A DNA stretch of 9,567 bases from Nitrospira lenta (GTDB lineage: Bacteria > Nitrospirota > Nitrospiria > Nitrospirales > Nitrospiraceae): contig CAMDRK010000081.1 of assembly GCA_945906715.1 (NCBI GenBank), positions 1 to 9,567 on the forward strand. Reading direction: 5' to 3'. The notes beneath the pieces are model-generated. The model was not told the DNA's origin and searched no databases. It saw only the letters and a list, made by a program, of their open reading frames with translations. This document shows, in pieces, positions 1-5,527 of this stretch. Made by a program: the position numbers and the translations under genes. The first letter of the stretch is position 1. Every line of letters begins with the position of its first letter.

Positions 1-2637
1 CGCCAAATCAACATCAACCTCGACCCGGCGCTGTTGAACGCCCGGAGCCTCTCGATCCTCGACGTCGTCAAATCCGTGAAAGCCGCCAATATCATCCTTC
101 CCTCGGGCGACATCAAAGCCGGCAATCTGGACTACAACGTCTTCACCAATAATCAATTCCGCTCCGTCGACCCGATTCAGGACGTGATCGTGAAGGTCAA
201 CCAACAGGGCAGCCCCGTGCGCGTACGGGATGTCGGAACCGTGACTGATTCGTCTGACATTCAGACCAACATCGTCAGAACGGACGGGACCAGAGCCGTG
301 TATCTTCGGGTCAACAAGCAGCCCATCGCCAATACCGTGGCGGTGGTCGATGCGCTGCGCACGGCCCTGCCGAAGATGGTCGGCATTCCACCCGGCGTAA
401 AAGTCGGCATTTCCTTCGACCAATCGGTCTATATCCGCCAGTCCATCAGCAACCTCGTCGAACAGGCGCTGCATGGATCGCTGCTGGCGGCTGCGGTCAT
501 CTTGATTTTTCTCAGAAACTTTACGAGCACGCTGATCATTTCGGTCGCCATTCCCCTCTCGATCATGGTGACCTTCATCGTCTTGTACTTCTCAGGGCAA
601 ACCCTGAACGTGTTCACTCTGGGAGGCTTGGCCCTTGGGATCGGCCGGCTCGTCGACGATTCCATTGTGGAGCTTGAGAACATTCAGCGCCATCTCAACC
701 ACACGGCCAACCGCTGGAACGCCATCCTGGCAGCGGCCCGCGAGGTGGCGATGCCCATTCTCGCCTCAACGGTCACCACCGTCGTCGTTTTTCTCCCGAT
801 TTTCTTCGTCGCCGGGATTGCCCGCTTGCTCCTGATTCCCCTGACCATCACGATCGCGATCTCGCTATTTACTTCCTTCTTCGTCTCCCGCACGGTCACC
901 CCTGCGCTCTGCTACCGATTCCTCAAGCCGGAACAGGAGTCTCACCGTTCGATGCCAGCCTGGTTCGTTCGCCTGATGGAGTGGAGCCGTGAACGGTATG
1001 AGTCGTTGGACAAGGGCTACGAGGAGTCACTCCGCTGGGTCTTGGCCCATCGCTGGCGCTTCATCGCGGGCGTCCTGCTCATCTTCGCTGCCTCGCTCGC
1101 TCTGGCGCCCAAGATCGGTACGGAGTTTTTGCCGGTGTCGGATGAAAGCCAGTTCCGCATTGTCCTGCGCGGACCGGTCGGTCAGCGAGTGGAGAAAACC
1201 GAGCAGCAAGTGGCGGAAATCGAACGGGTACTGCGGGCACAGATCCCTGCCGAAGAACTGGAAACCATTGTCTCCAGTACCGGTGTGTTGGCCCAGGGCC
1301 GTTCCTCCCTGTTCAACCCGAATACCGGCCCCCATACGTCGAGCATCTCAGTCCATCTCGTCACGCCGGACAAGCGGAAACGAAACCAAGTGCAAATCAT
1401 GAACGACGTAAGGCCCAAAGTCCTCAAACTCTTTCCGGGCGTCGCGATGTTCTTCGATCCTGGTGGGCTCATCAAGCGAGTCACCAGCTTTGGGTCGCAG
1501 AAATCCGTCGACGTGGAAATTTACGGCTACGATTTTGAAAAAGCGAGGGGAGTGATCCGGCAAGTCGAAAGCGTGATGCAGCAAATACCGGGGTTGGCCG
1601 ACATCGAAGTCAGCCGCGAGGAGAACTATCCCGAAGTCAATGTGGTGGTGGATCGAGAGAAGGCCGCCCTCCTTGGCATCAGTGAAACGGACGTCGCTAA
1701 CGCCGTGCTCTTCTCACTCAACGGCAACGGCCCCACCGACCCCATCATTTACACCGACCCCCAGAATGGGAACGAATACTACATCAGCGCCTGGCTTGCG
1801 GAAGAACACCGAAAGGATTTCACGGACATCGAGAATATCATTTTGACCGGACGAACAGGAGAGCCAGTCCTTCTGAAAAACGTCGCCTCGCTTAAACTCA
1901 ACGCCGGCCCGGTGAAGATCGACCGCAAGTACTTTCAGCGGGTGGTCCATGTGACCGCCAACCCGGTGGATCGGGATCTCGGCGCCGTCGCCGCCGACCT
2001 GGAGGCAGCCATTGCCAAAATCCAGCTTCCTTCCGGCTTCAGCATCCGGTTAGCCGGTCAGATTCAACAACAGCGGGAAACTTTTGAGGGCCTGTTGTTT
2101 GCGACGGCCCTGGCATTGGTCCTCGTGTACATGGTGATGGCCGCGCAGTTCAAATCGCTGATCGACCCCTTCATCATCATGTTTTCAGTCCCAATGGGCC
2201 TTCCTGGCGTCATCCTCATCCTCTTCCTGACCGATACGACTCTCTCCACCACGTCGATGATGGGTATCATCATGATGTTGGGCATCGTGGTCTCGAACGG
2301 CGTCCTGCTCGTCGACTATACGAACGTGTTGCGTCGGCGAGGGCAGGAGTTGCACGACGCGGCGGTCACCGCAGCAAAGACGCGACTCCGGCCCATTCTG
2401 ATGACCTCCCTCGCCACCGTGTTAGGGCTGCTCCCAATGGCCATCGGCTGGGGAACCGGCGGCGAAACGAATGCCCCGCTAGCGCGCGCAGTCGTCGGAG
2501 GGCTCAGCGTCTCGACGATCCTCACGCTCTTTCTCATCCCCACGGTCTATGTAATCTTAGAGGAACGGTTTTCCCGCCACCCGGACAAGACACCAGAAAA
2601 TATCGATTGGATACCGGCAGAACCGGTCGGCCGATAA
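1..2637 (+). CDS. RND efflux permease, HAE-1/AcrB-like (5' partial)
   Basis: Inner-membrane proton-driven pump subunit that normally works as a trimer with a periplasmic adaptor and an outer-membrane channel. The frame is open from base 1, so the gene starts outside the window; the TTG at 34 is an internal codon, not a start. 878 residues are present. Aligning the TM4 Asp pair (residues 219-220) to AcrB D407/D408 implies about 188 residues missing, a full length near 1,066, normal for the family. Visible landmarks are the TM4 motif GRLVDDSIVELENI, hydrophobic TM2-6 and TM8-12 blocks separated by large periplasmic loops, and the TM11 motif RLRPILMTSLATVLGLLPM. The Asp pair argues for the drug-type (HAE-1) rather than the heavy-metal branch. 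Oddly, the TM10 Lys of AcrB (K940) is replaced by Ser in GIVVSNGVLLVDYTN, while TM4 carries an Arg (residue 216) just before the Asp pair. The substrate cannot be told. The adaptor gene may lie upstream, outside the window. Confidence 0.95.
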   Translation, partial: RQININLDPALLNARSLSILDVVKSVKAANIILPSGDIKAGNLDYNVFTNNQFRSVDPIQDVIVKVNQQGSPVRVRDVGTVTDSSDIQTNIVRTDGTRAVYLRVNKQPIANTVAVVDALRTALPKMVGIPPGVKVGISFDQSVYIRQSISNLVEQALHGSLLAAAVILIFLRNFTSTLIISVAIPLSIMVTFIVLYFSGQTLNVFTLGGLALGIGRLVDDSIVELENIQRHLNHTANRWNAILAAAREVAMPILASTVTTVVVFLPIFFVAGIARLLLIPLTITIAISLFTSFFVSRTVTPALCYRFLKPEQESHRSMPAWFVRLMEWSRERYESLDKGYEESLRWVLAHRWRFIAGVLLIFAASLALAPKIGTEFLPVSDESQFRIVLRGPVGQRVEKTEQQVAEIERVLRAQIPAEELETIVSSTGVLAQGRSSLFNPNTGPHTSSISVHLVTPDKRKRNQVQIMNDVRPKVLKLFPGVAMFFDPGGLIKRVTSFGSQKSVDVEIYGYDFEKARGVIRQVESVMQQIPGLADIEVSREENYPEVNVVVDREKAALLGISETDVANAVLFSLNGNGPTDPIIYTDPQNGNEYYISAWLAEEHRKDFTDIENIILTGRTGEPVLLKNVASLKLNAGPVKIDRKYFQRVVHVTANPVDRDLGAVAADLEAAIAKIQLPSGFSIRLAGQIQQQRETFEGLLFATALALVLVYMVMAAQFKSLIDPFIIMFSVPMGLPGVILILFLTDTTLSTTSMMGIIMMLGIVVSNGVLLVDYTNVLRRRGQELHDAAVTAAKTRLRPILMTSLATVLGLLPMAIGWGTGGETNAPLARAVVGGLSVSTILTLFLIPTVYVILEERFSRHPDKTPENIDWIPAEPVGR

Positions 2638-2667
2638 AGGCGCGGCGCGTGAAGGGCGCGACTTGCG

Positions 2668-2775
2668 AGAAAGGCGCGATTCGAAGTTCTAAGTTCTGGG
2701 TTCGAAGTTCCGAAAACCTCGAACTTCGGACCTCGAACCCTCCGCTTGTCTCGCTCGTCCCGCCAGTCTCGCTCG
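2668..2775. repeat. Intergenic palindromic repeat TTCGAAGTTC with GTCTCGCTCG direct repeat
   Basis: Non-coding junction between two convergent genes. TTCGAAGTTC occurs at 2680-2689 and 2701-2710. The second copy is the left arm of a hairpin: 2698-2710 pairs with 2721-2733 (13 bp with two G-T wobbles) around a 10-nt loop. It is followed by GTCTCGCTCG at 2748-2757 and 2766-2775, an 18-bp period. There is no T tract, so it is not a standard intrinsic terminator, but the position fits a bidirectional 3'-end structure. The form resembles dispersed intergenic palindromes; the copy number elsewhere is unknown. Confidence 0.7.
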
Positions 2776-2792
2776 GCCATGCTGCGAAGATG

Positions 2793-3125
2793 TTACCCGA
2801 CCGTTGGAAAGAGCGCCTTCAGTTGCATTGCCAAACCGATGTCTCCGCTGATCTTGAGCCGACCGGACATGGCGACTGCGGTCCCGCTTAACTGGCCCTT
2901 CAAAACCTTGATGCAGTCTTCTCCTCCCATCGAGAGTACAACGTGAGGGTTCTCATGCGTCCCCTCTACGATCTGACAGACCCCCTCCCGGATGGTGAGG
3001 ATGTACTGCCCTCCCTGTGCGCCGCTCAGATCGAATTGGTAGACCGCGTCAAGATCTTCTGCGGCATCTGAATCGAGATGGCCCGGGAGAAGCTGAAAGA
3101 ACTCTTTGACTGTGGTGGGGGCCAT
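2793..3125 (-). CDS. SCP2 sterol-binding domain protein
   Basis: Small (110 aa) stand-alone SCP2-type lipid-binding domain, probably cytosolic; such proteins bind fatty acyl or other hydrophobic ligands in a tunnel, and the bacterial ligand is usually unknown. The family pattern is visible: an amphipathic N-terminal helix with PGHLDSDAAEDLDAVYQFDL, beta strands QYILTIREGVCQIVEG, then NPHVVLSMGGEDCIKVLKGQLSG and the closing MSGRLKISGDIGLAMQLKALF, where a ligand-tunnel helix is expected. No signal peptide or membrane segment. The ATG at 3123-3125 has no clear Shine-Dalgarno before it, so translation may be weak or depend on readthrough from the decarboxylase-like gene 69 bp upstream, with which it is co-directional. 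A strong hairpin (3160-3188) lies between them. Family call is firm; role is unknown. Confidence 0.85.
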   Translation of the reverse strand: MAPTTVKEFFQLLPGHLDSDAAEDLDAVYQFDLSGAQGGQYILTIREGVCQIVEGTHENPHVVLSMGGEDCIKVLKGQLSGTAVAMSGRLKISGDIGLAMQLKALFPTVG

Positions 3126-3159
3126 AGCTTGTAGAAAGGCGCGGGCTGTTCTGGTCGAA

Positions 3160-3188
3160 ACCGGGAACCGCGGGACGCGGCTCCCGGT
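3160..3188 (-). terminator. Hairpin between decarboxylase-like gene and SCP2 gene
   Basis: A 13-position stem (3160-3172 against 3176-3188) with one A/C mismatch and a 3-nt loop lies 6 bp past the stop codon of the upstream minus-strand gene. It is GC-rich and should be very stable. On the minus strand it is followed only by TTTCG, so the T tract is weak. It may terminate, attenuate or stabilise the 3' end of the decarboxylase-like mRNA. If it terminates fully, the SCP2 gene would need its own promoter, and I see no convincing one in the 35 bp left. Confidence 0.6.
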
Positions 3189-3194
3189 CTTTCC

Positions 3195-3635
3195 CTAGTA
3201 CCGGAGCGTGACCGTCGTCGTACTGCGACGCGCGCCGAAGAAATCTTTGGAGAACGCCTCGACAACGGCAGGGTCATAGCCCTTGCAGCTGAAAATGTCG
3301 AGATAAGCGTTGTTCGTATCGTTCGCAAAATGGCCGCTGATCAACGAGGTCGAGATCAGCTGCACCATGGAATAGCCGGCCACGCGGCCTGAGCCAAAAT
3401 CGACGACCTGGCACTCGCCAAAGCGTTTCATGTCAATGAGCTCGCACAGCTCGGCAACATAGCGGCGGATATGGTCGGCATTGCGGATCAGGTCGGGGTT
3501 GCAATCTTGAAGGTCGAGAGCGGTACAGAGTCCCCACGCTTTTCCCTCACCCACCATCTCCTGGGGGGCAATGGAATCGGCTACAGGGGACTCGGTTGGA
3601 AAGATTGCGGTCTCAGAATCAATCGGGCTACTCAT
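3195..3635 (-). CDS. S-adenosylmethionine decarboxylase-like protein
   Basis: 146 aa, similar to the small prokaryotic AdoMet decarboxylases. These self-cleave to form a pyruvoyl group and make decarboxylated AdoMet for spermidine synthesis in the cytosol. The core is AGYSMVQLISTSLISGHF followed by AYLDIFSCKGYDP. Ser97, His102 and Cys117 have the same spacing (+5, +20) as the Ser63/His68/Cys83 set of the Thermotoga maritima enzyme, and Ser89 sits where Ser55 would (-8). The usual Glu-Ser-His context is Thr-Ser-Leu here, and the HTWPE stretch is missing. An acidic, Ser/Pro-rich N-terminal tail of about 30 residues precedes the domain (GKAWGLCTALDLQDC). Start ATG at 3633-3635 has AGAAAGGTG at 3646-3654, 10 nt upstream, as ribosome site. 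No spermidine synthase gene is in the window. It could be an active enzyme of a divergent subfamily or a regulator-type paralogue; fold assignment is more certain than activity. Confidence 0.75.
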   Translation of the reverse strand: MSSPIDSETAIFPTESPVADSIAPQEMVGEGKAWGLCTALDLQDCNPDLIRNADHIRRYVAELCELIDMKRFGECQVVDFGSGRVAGYSMVQLISTSLISGHFANDTNNAYLDIFSCKGYDPAVVEAFSKDFFGARRSTTTVTLRY

Positions 3636-3815
3636 AGAGGTTATACACCTTTCTGTTAGGAGGGTGAAAAAACTGTGACGATGGACTGTTGTTTCGGACT
3701 ATACCACGAAAATTTTCATATGAGTGGGGGTGGAGAAACTTTTTTTCGCACCTAGCGGTTCAGGGCCTACTCGACTGATTGACAAGGTTCGCAGCGGTCG
3801 GAGAGAATGCCGCGC
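3636..3815. promoter_or_regulatory. Divergent intergenic region, AT-rich island with palindrome
   Basis: 180 bp between two divergent starts, so promoters for both must lie here or the right-hand gene is read from elsewhere. It contains a perfect 10-bp palindrome GAAAATTTTC (3708-3717) in the most AT-rich patch, a TATAGT on the minus strand just beside it, and a T7 run at 3740-3746. I could not pair the TATAGT with a convincing -35 at normal spacing, so no promoter is assigned. No hairpin-plus-T terminator is visible. Confidence 0.35.
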
Positions 3816-4013
3816 ATGACCAACGTCACTTCATCTATCCCAAACCCAATTCCGCCTTCAGCTGATCTCCCCGATCGCCTCTGCACCTGGTGCCAGGTCA
3901 CGATGAAGAAACGCCTCGTCGGTGGCAAACAATTCGTCCACTACACCTGCCCGAAATGTGTCTTCCAGCACACAACCAGGATAGGCCCAAAACCACCCAG
4001 CCCTGCACATTAA
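3816..4013 (+). CDS. Small protein with two CxxC pairs, possible zinc ribbon
   Basis: Unrecognised 65-aa protein. It has a Pro/Ser-rich N-terminus, then LCTWCQ (Cys23, Cys26) and TCPKCV (Cys45, Cys48), an 18-residue spacing between pairs typical of zinc-ribbon folds, with basic residues between them (MKKRLVGGK) and a Pro-rich end. Cytosolic; no signal or membrane segment. Two in-frame ATGs exist. The first (3807) directly abuts the GGAGAG at 3800-3805, whereas the second (3816) is 10 nt from it, so the second is preferred; the longer form would be 68 aa. A role in nucleic-acid or protein binding would be a guess. It stands alone, divergent from the decarboxylase-like gene and convergent with PilZ. 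Confidence 0.6.
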   Translation: MTNVTSSIPNPIPPSADLPDRLCTWCQVTMKKRLVGGKQFVHYTCPKCVFQHTTRIGPKPPSPAH

Positions 4014-4120
4014 CCTTGTTTGTTTGGTTCATTTGGTCTGTTTGGTTTGTCTGGTTTTTTAGCTGGGCGAATCTAACCAGATGAACCAAATCAACCAAAC
4101 AAACCAAATGAACCAGTCCA
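4014..4120. repeat. Large inverted repeat of TTTGGTT/AACCAAA units
   Basis: Left arm 4023-4054 is made of near-identical units around TTTGGTT. The right arm, 4077-4116, is the complementary AACCAAA series. Aligned as an inverted repeat the arms agree almost perfectly over about 24 bp (TTGGTTCATTTGGTCTGTTT against its complement with two differences), then continue with an 8-bp length difference. The centre holds T6 (4055-4060) and an inner CTGGTT/AACCAG stem (4051-4056 with 4075-4080). It begins directly after the stop of the small CxxC gene and ends just before the PilZ stop, so it covers a convergent junction. Read as protein it gives Asn-Gln-Thr-Asn-Gln strings, which I regard as non-coding. 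A related copy is at 8765-8805. Confidence 0.85.
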
Positions 4121-4121
4121 G

Positions 4122-4445
4122 TTACCCGCGAGAGAAGCTGGTCTGTACGCGATCGTCGAAGATATGGGTGAGTCGTTCCCTGTCCTCCGGACTGATTGAG
4201 GTAATCTTCGAACCGAACTTAGGGGAACGGACATGGACGACTTGGAGCCCGCAGGTCAAAAGCCTCCCCTGCTCAAGCTCGATCATGAGTTGGAGTTCAT
4301 CACCGCACTTCACAAACATGCGGCTCTCAACCCGGACACCTGTTTCGCTCACATCCAGAACCTTGCACGGCGCCGAGAGTGCTCCTCGCTGCAGACGACC
4401 GGCCAGACCTATCTCCACTCGCGACGATTTTCGTTTGAACCCCAT
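4122..4445 (-). CDS. PilZ domain protein (c-di-GMP binding)
   Basis: Single-domain PilZ protein of 107 aa. PilZ domains bind cyclic di-GMP and relay it to motility, exopolysaccharide or secretion machinery. Both ligand motifs are intact: RxxxR as R5-K-S-S-R9 and DxSxxG as D31-V-S-E-T-G36. The beta-barrel strands follow, ending in a C-terminal helix (SPEDRERLTHIFDDRVQ). No membrane segment, so a soluble adaptor is likely. ATG at 4443-4445 is preceded by a perfect AGGAGG at 4453-4458, 7 nt away. It is 69 bp downstream of the DUF1499 gene on the same strand but has its own good promoter, so it can be expressed independently. The target is unknown. Confidence 0.92.
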   Translation of the reverse strand: MGFKRKSSRVEIGLAGRLQRGALSAPCKVLDVSETGVRVESRMFVKCGDELQLMIELEQGRLLTCGLQVVHVRSPKFGSKITSISPEDRERLTHIFDDRVQTSFSRG

Positions 4446-4467
4446 GGCTCAACCTCCTGTTTTCGAC

Positions 4468-4495
4468 ATCATACGCAAGAGGCACACAATGCCAA
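4468..4495 (-). promoter_or_regulatory. Near-consensus sigma70-type promoter for the PilZ gene
   Basis: Reading the minus strand, TTGGCA (4490-4495) and TATGAT (4468-4473) are separated by 16 bp; each matches the consensus hexamer at five of six positions. Transcription would begin near 4461, giving a leader of roughly 15-18 nt that contains the AGGAGG site. It lies entirely between the DUF1499 stop and the PilZ start. Confidence 0.65.
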
Positions 4496-4514
4496 AGGAA
4501 AATGCCATATAGCG

Positions 4515-4889
4515 TTAGAGTTTTCCTTCTACGAGCGAGCGCACCTGCTCCATGCGCTTACGATTCACACCCAAGTCGCCGTAGCCGGTGCGGGAGGCGG
4601 AACGAAAGTGGATGGTTTTAGTCTCGTCCTCGAAAAGATACTCGACATCGTCAACGAATCGAAACAACAGGCTCGTGATCTCATAGTGGAGATAGGTCTC
4701 GTCTTCCTCGACAAGCTTGGTGCGCGGCATAGAACGGATAACTTCTTTCAGCGCCTCCTTCGCCTCAGCCCGCGACTTGCGGTAGCGAATGGGCTCAATG
4801 GCGTGTCCCTCGTCTTGCGCCTGGGTTGACACGCAGTTGGGACTGGAGGGACAAGAAGGAAGTTGCTTGGAAGGCTCGTTACGAGTCAT
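4515..4889 (-). CDS. DUF1499 domain protein
   Basis: 124 aa. The N-terminal signature CPSSPNCVSTQA (Cys13, Cys19) followed by HAIEPIRY, then a helix-rich stretch and the beta segment DETYLHYEITSLLFRFVDDVEYLFEDET, ending in SASRTGYGDLGVNRKRMEQVRSL, match the DUF1499 family over its usual length. The function of the family is not established. No signal peptide or membrane segment is seen, although some relatives have them. Its ATG overlaps the toxin stop codon as ATGA (4886-4889), and no good Shine-Dalgarno precedes it, so translation is probably coupled to the toxin gene. That makes it the third cistron of the toxin-antitoxin transcript. Whether it serves the module or only rides along cannot be decided from sequence. 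Confidence 0.88.
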   Translation of the reverse strand: MTRNEPSKQLPSCPSSPNCVSTQAQDEGHAIEPIRYRKSRAEAKEALKEVIRSMPRTKLVEEDETYLHYEITSLLFRFVDDVEYLFEDETKTIHFRSASRTGYGDLGVNRKRMEQVRSLVEGKL

Positions 4890-5143
4890 GGAGCGATGAT
4901 CTTGTTATAGTCAGCGTGGGTGCCAATCCAGAACCAGTTGATTCCACCTTGGGCATCGAAACCAAGCGCTCGATAGTGATCGCCGACTCGCACTGACCAC
5001 AGTTCTCCAATGCGCTTAAGGCGAAGAGAAGGATGCCGCTGATTGGATTTTAAAAACTGAAAGTTCTTGTCAGCCAGGGAGTGAATATCTTCAGGAAGGG
5101 CGTGATAGGCGGTCCAGAATCGTGACGAAGCAGTATGCTTCAC
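4886..5143 (-). CDS. Type II toxin, RelE/ParE superfamily
   Basis: 85-aa toxin-like protein. Recognisable features are the N-terminal FWTAYHALPEDIHSLADKNF helices, NQRHPSLRLKRI, the central strands LWSVRVGDHYRALGF and the C-terminal WFWIGTHADYNKII, the layout of a common RelE/ParE-fold toxin group. Relatives act as mRNA interferases or gyrase poisons; which applies is not visible. The start is GTG (5141-5143) overlapping the antitoxin stop as GTGA, a usual arrangement for antitoxin-first modules, and its end overlaps the DUF1499 start as ATGA. Length is normal and the frame is intact, so it is probably functional. Confidence 0.85.
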   Translation of the reverse strand: MKHTASSRFWTAYHALPEDIHSLADKNFQFLKSNQRHPSLRLKRIGELWSVRVGDHYRALGFDAQGGINWFWIGTHADYNKIIAP

Positions 5144-5340
5144 AGGGGCCGTGCTTTACCCTGTTCAAACTCGGTTCTCGCCTCCGCAATGAGCGTATCC
5201 AACTTTCCGGCCTTGAGATCCGTCTCGATTTGCTCATCCCACATGCGCGCATCAAACTCAAGGAACCAGGCTCGAAACTGCGCCAAATCCTTGGGAGAGA
5301 GATTTGATACCGTCTTCTCAAGCTGTTCAATCTCGCTCAT
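5140..5340 (-). CDS. Type II antitoxin, partner of RelE/ParE toxin
   Basis: 66-aa acidic protein. The N-terminal half (MSEIEQLEKTVSNLSPKDLAQFRAWFLEFD) is helical. The C-terminal part (WDEQIETDLKAGKLDTLIAEARTEF, ending KARPL) resembles the toxin-wrapping tails of antitoxins that pair with this toxin group. No ribbon-helix-helix or helix-turn-helix is obvious, so direct DNA binding is uncertain. ATG at 5338-5340 has GGAGGG at 5347-5352, 6 nt away, the strongest ribosome site of the module, which would favour antitoxin excess. First gene of the three-gene overlapping cluster. Confidence 0.8.
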   Translation of the reverse strand: MSEIEQLEKTVSNLSPKDLAQFRAWFLEFDARMWDEQIETDLKAGKLDTLIAEARTEFEQGKARPL

Positions 5341-5375
5341 GGATTGCCCTCCGTCTTGCTACTGATGATGCCTCC

Positions 5376-5387
5376 CTATAGCCATAG
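5376..5387. promoter_or_regulatory. Imperfect palindrome, candidate operator of the toxin-antitoxin module
   Basis: CTATAGCCATAG equals its own reverse complement at 10 of 12 positions and lies 36-47 bp upstream of the antitoxin start, where a promoter and autoregulatory operator would be expected. Its TATAG/TATGG content could also be a -10 element on the minus strand; no clear -35 accompanies it. Tentative. Confidence 0.25.
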
Positions 5388-5527
5388 TGAGAGTCTAGCG
5401 AACTTGCAGTGTCCTTGCAATCCGCTTCCCATTTAGCCCGCATTGTTCACGACAATCCGTTACGAGATGGCGTAAAGCGCGTTCCTCGACAAACTTGGGG
5501 CGCCCTGTAGCCGGTCGAAGGGTGCAT

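Noticed and set aside
989..1402. Long alternative frames within the RND gene on both strands
   Set aside because: They overlap a gene with an unbroken, family-matching protein and encode compositionally odd Arg/Ser-rich products.
3708..3717. Palindrome GAAAATTTTC as a regulator operator
   Set aside because: A single AT-rich 10-bp palindrome in a divergent gap is expected often by chance, and no regulator gene or second copy is present.
3779..3807. Perfect TTGACA at 3779-3784 as -35 for the small CxxC gene
   Set aside because: At 16-18 bp spacing the -10 would be AGAGAA-like sequence overlapping the ribosome site, leaving no leader; it is probably coincidental.
4081..4512. Plus-strand open frame beginning with Asn-Gln-Thr-Asn-Gln repeats (and similar minus-strand frame 3898-4107)
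   Set aside because: The repeats are translation of the TTTGGTT/AACCAAA intergenic element, and the rest lies antisense to the PilZ gene, which has family motifs, a promoter and a ribosome site.
4233..4829. 198-codon plus-strand open frame spanning PilZ and DUF1499
   Set aside because: It is antisense to two recognised protein families and has no family resemblance itself.
5395..5527. Minus-strand frame between the membrane protein and the antitoxin, ending NGKRIARTLQVR, slightly like a helix-turn-helix tail
   Set aside because: Most of the frame's start lies antisense-frame within the DUF2914 gene, it has no start or ribosome site of its own, and I cannot match it to a family. It may be a remnant, but there is not enough to support one.
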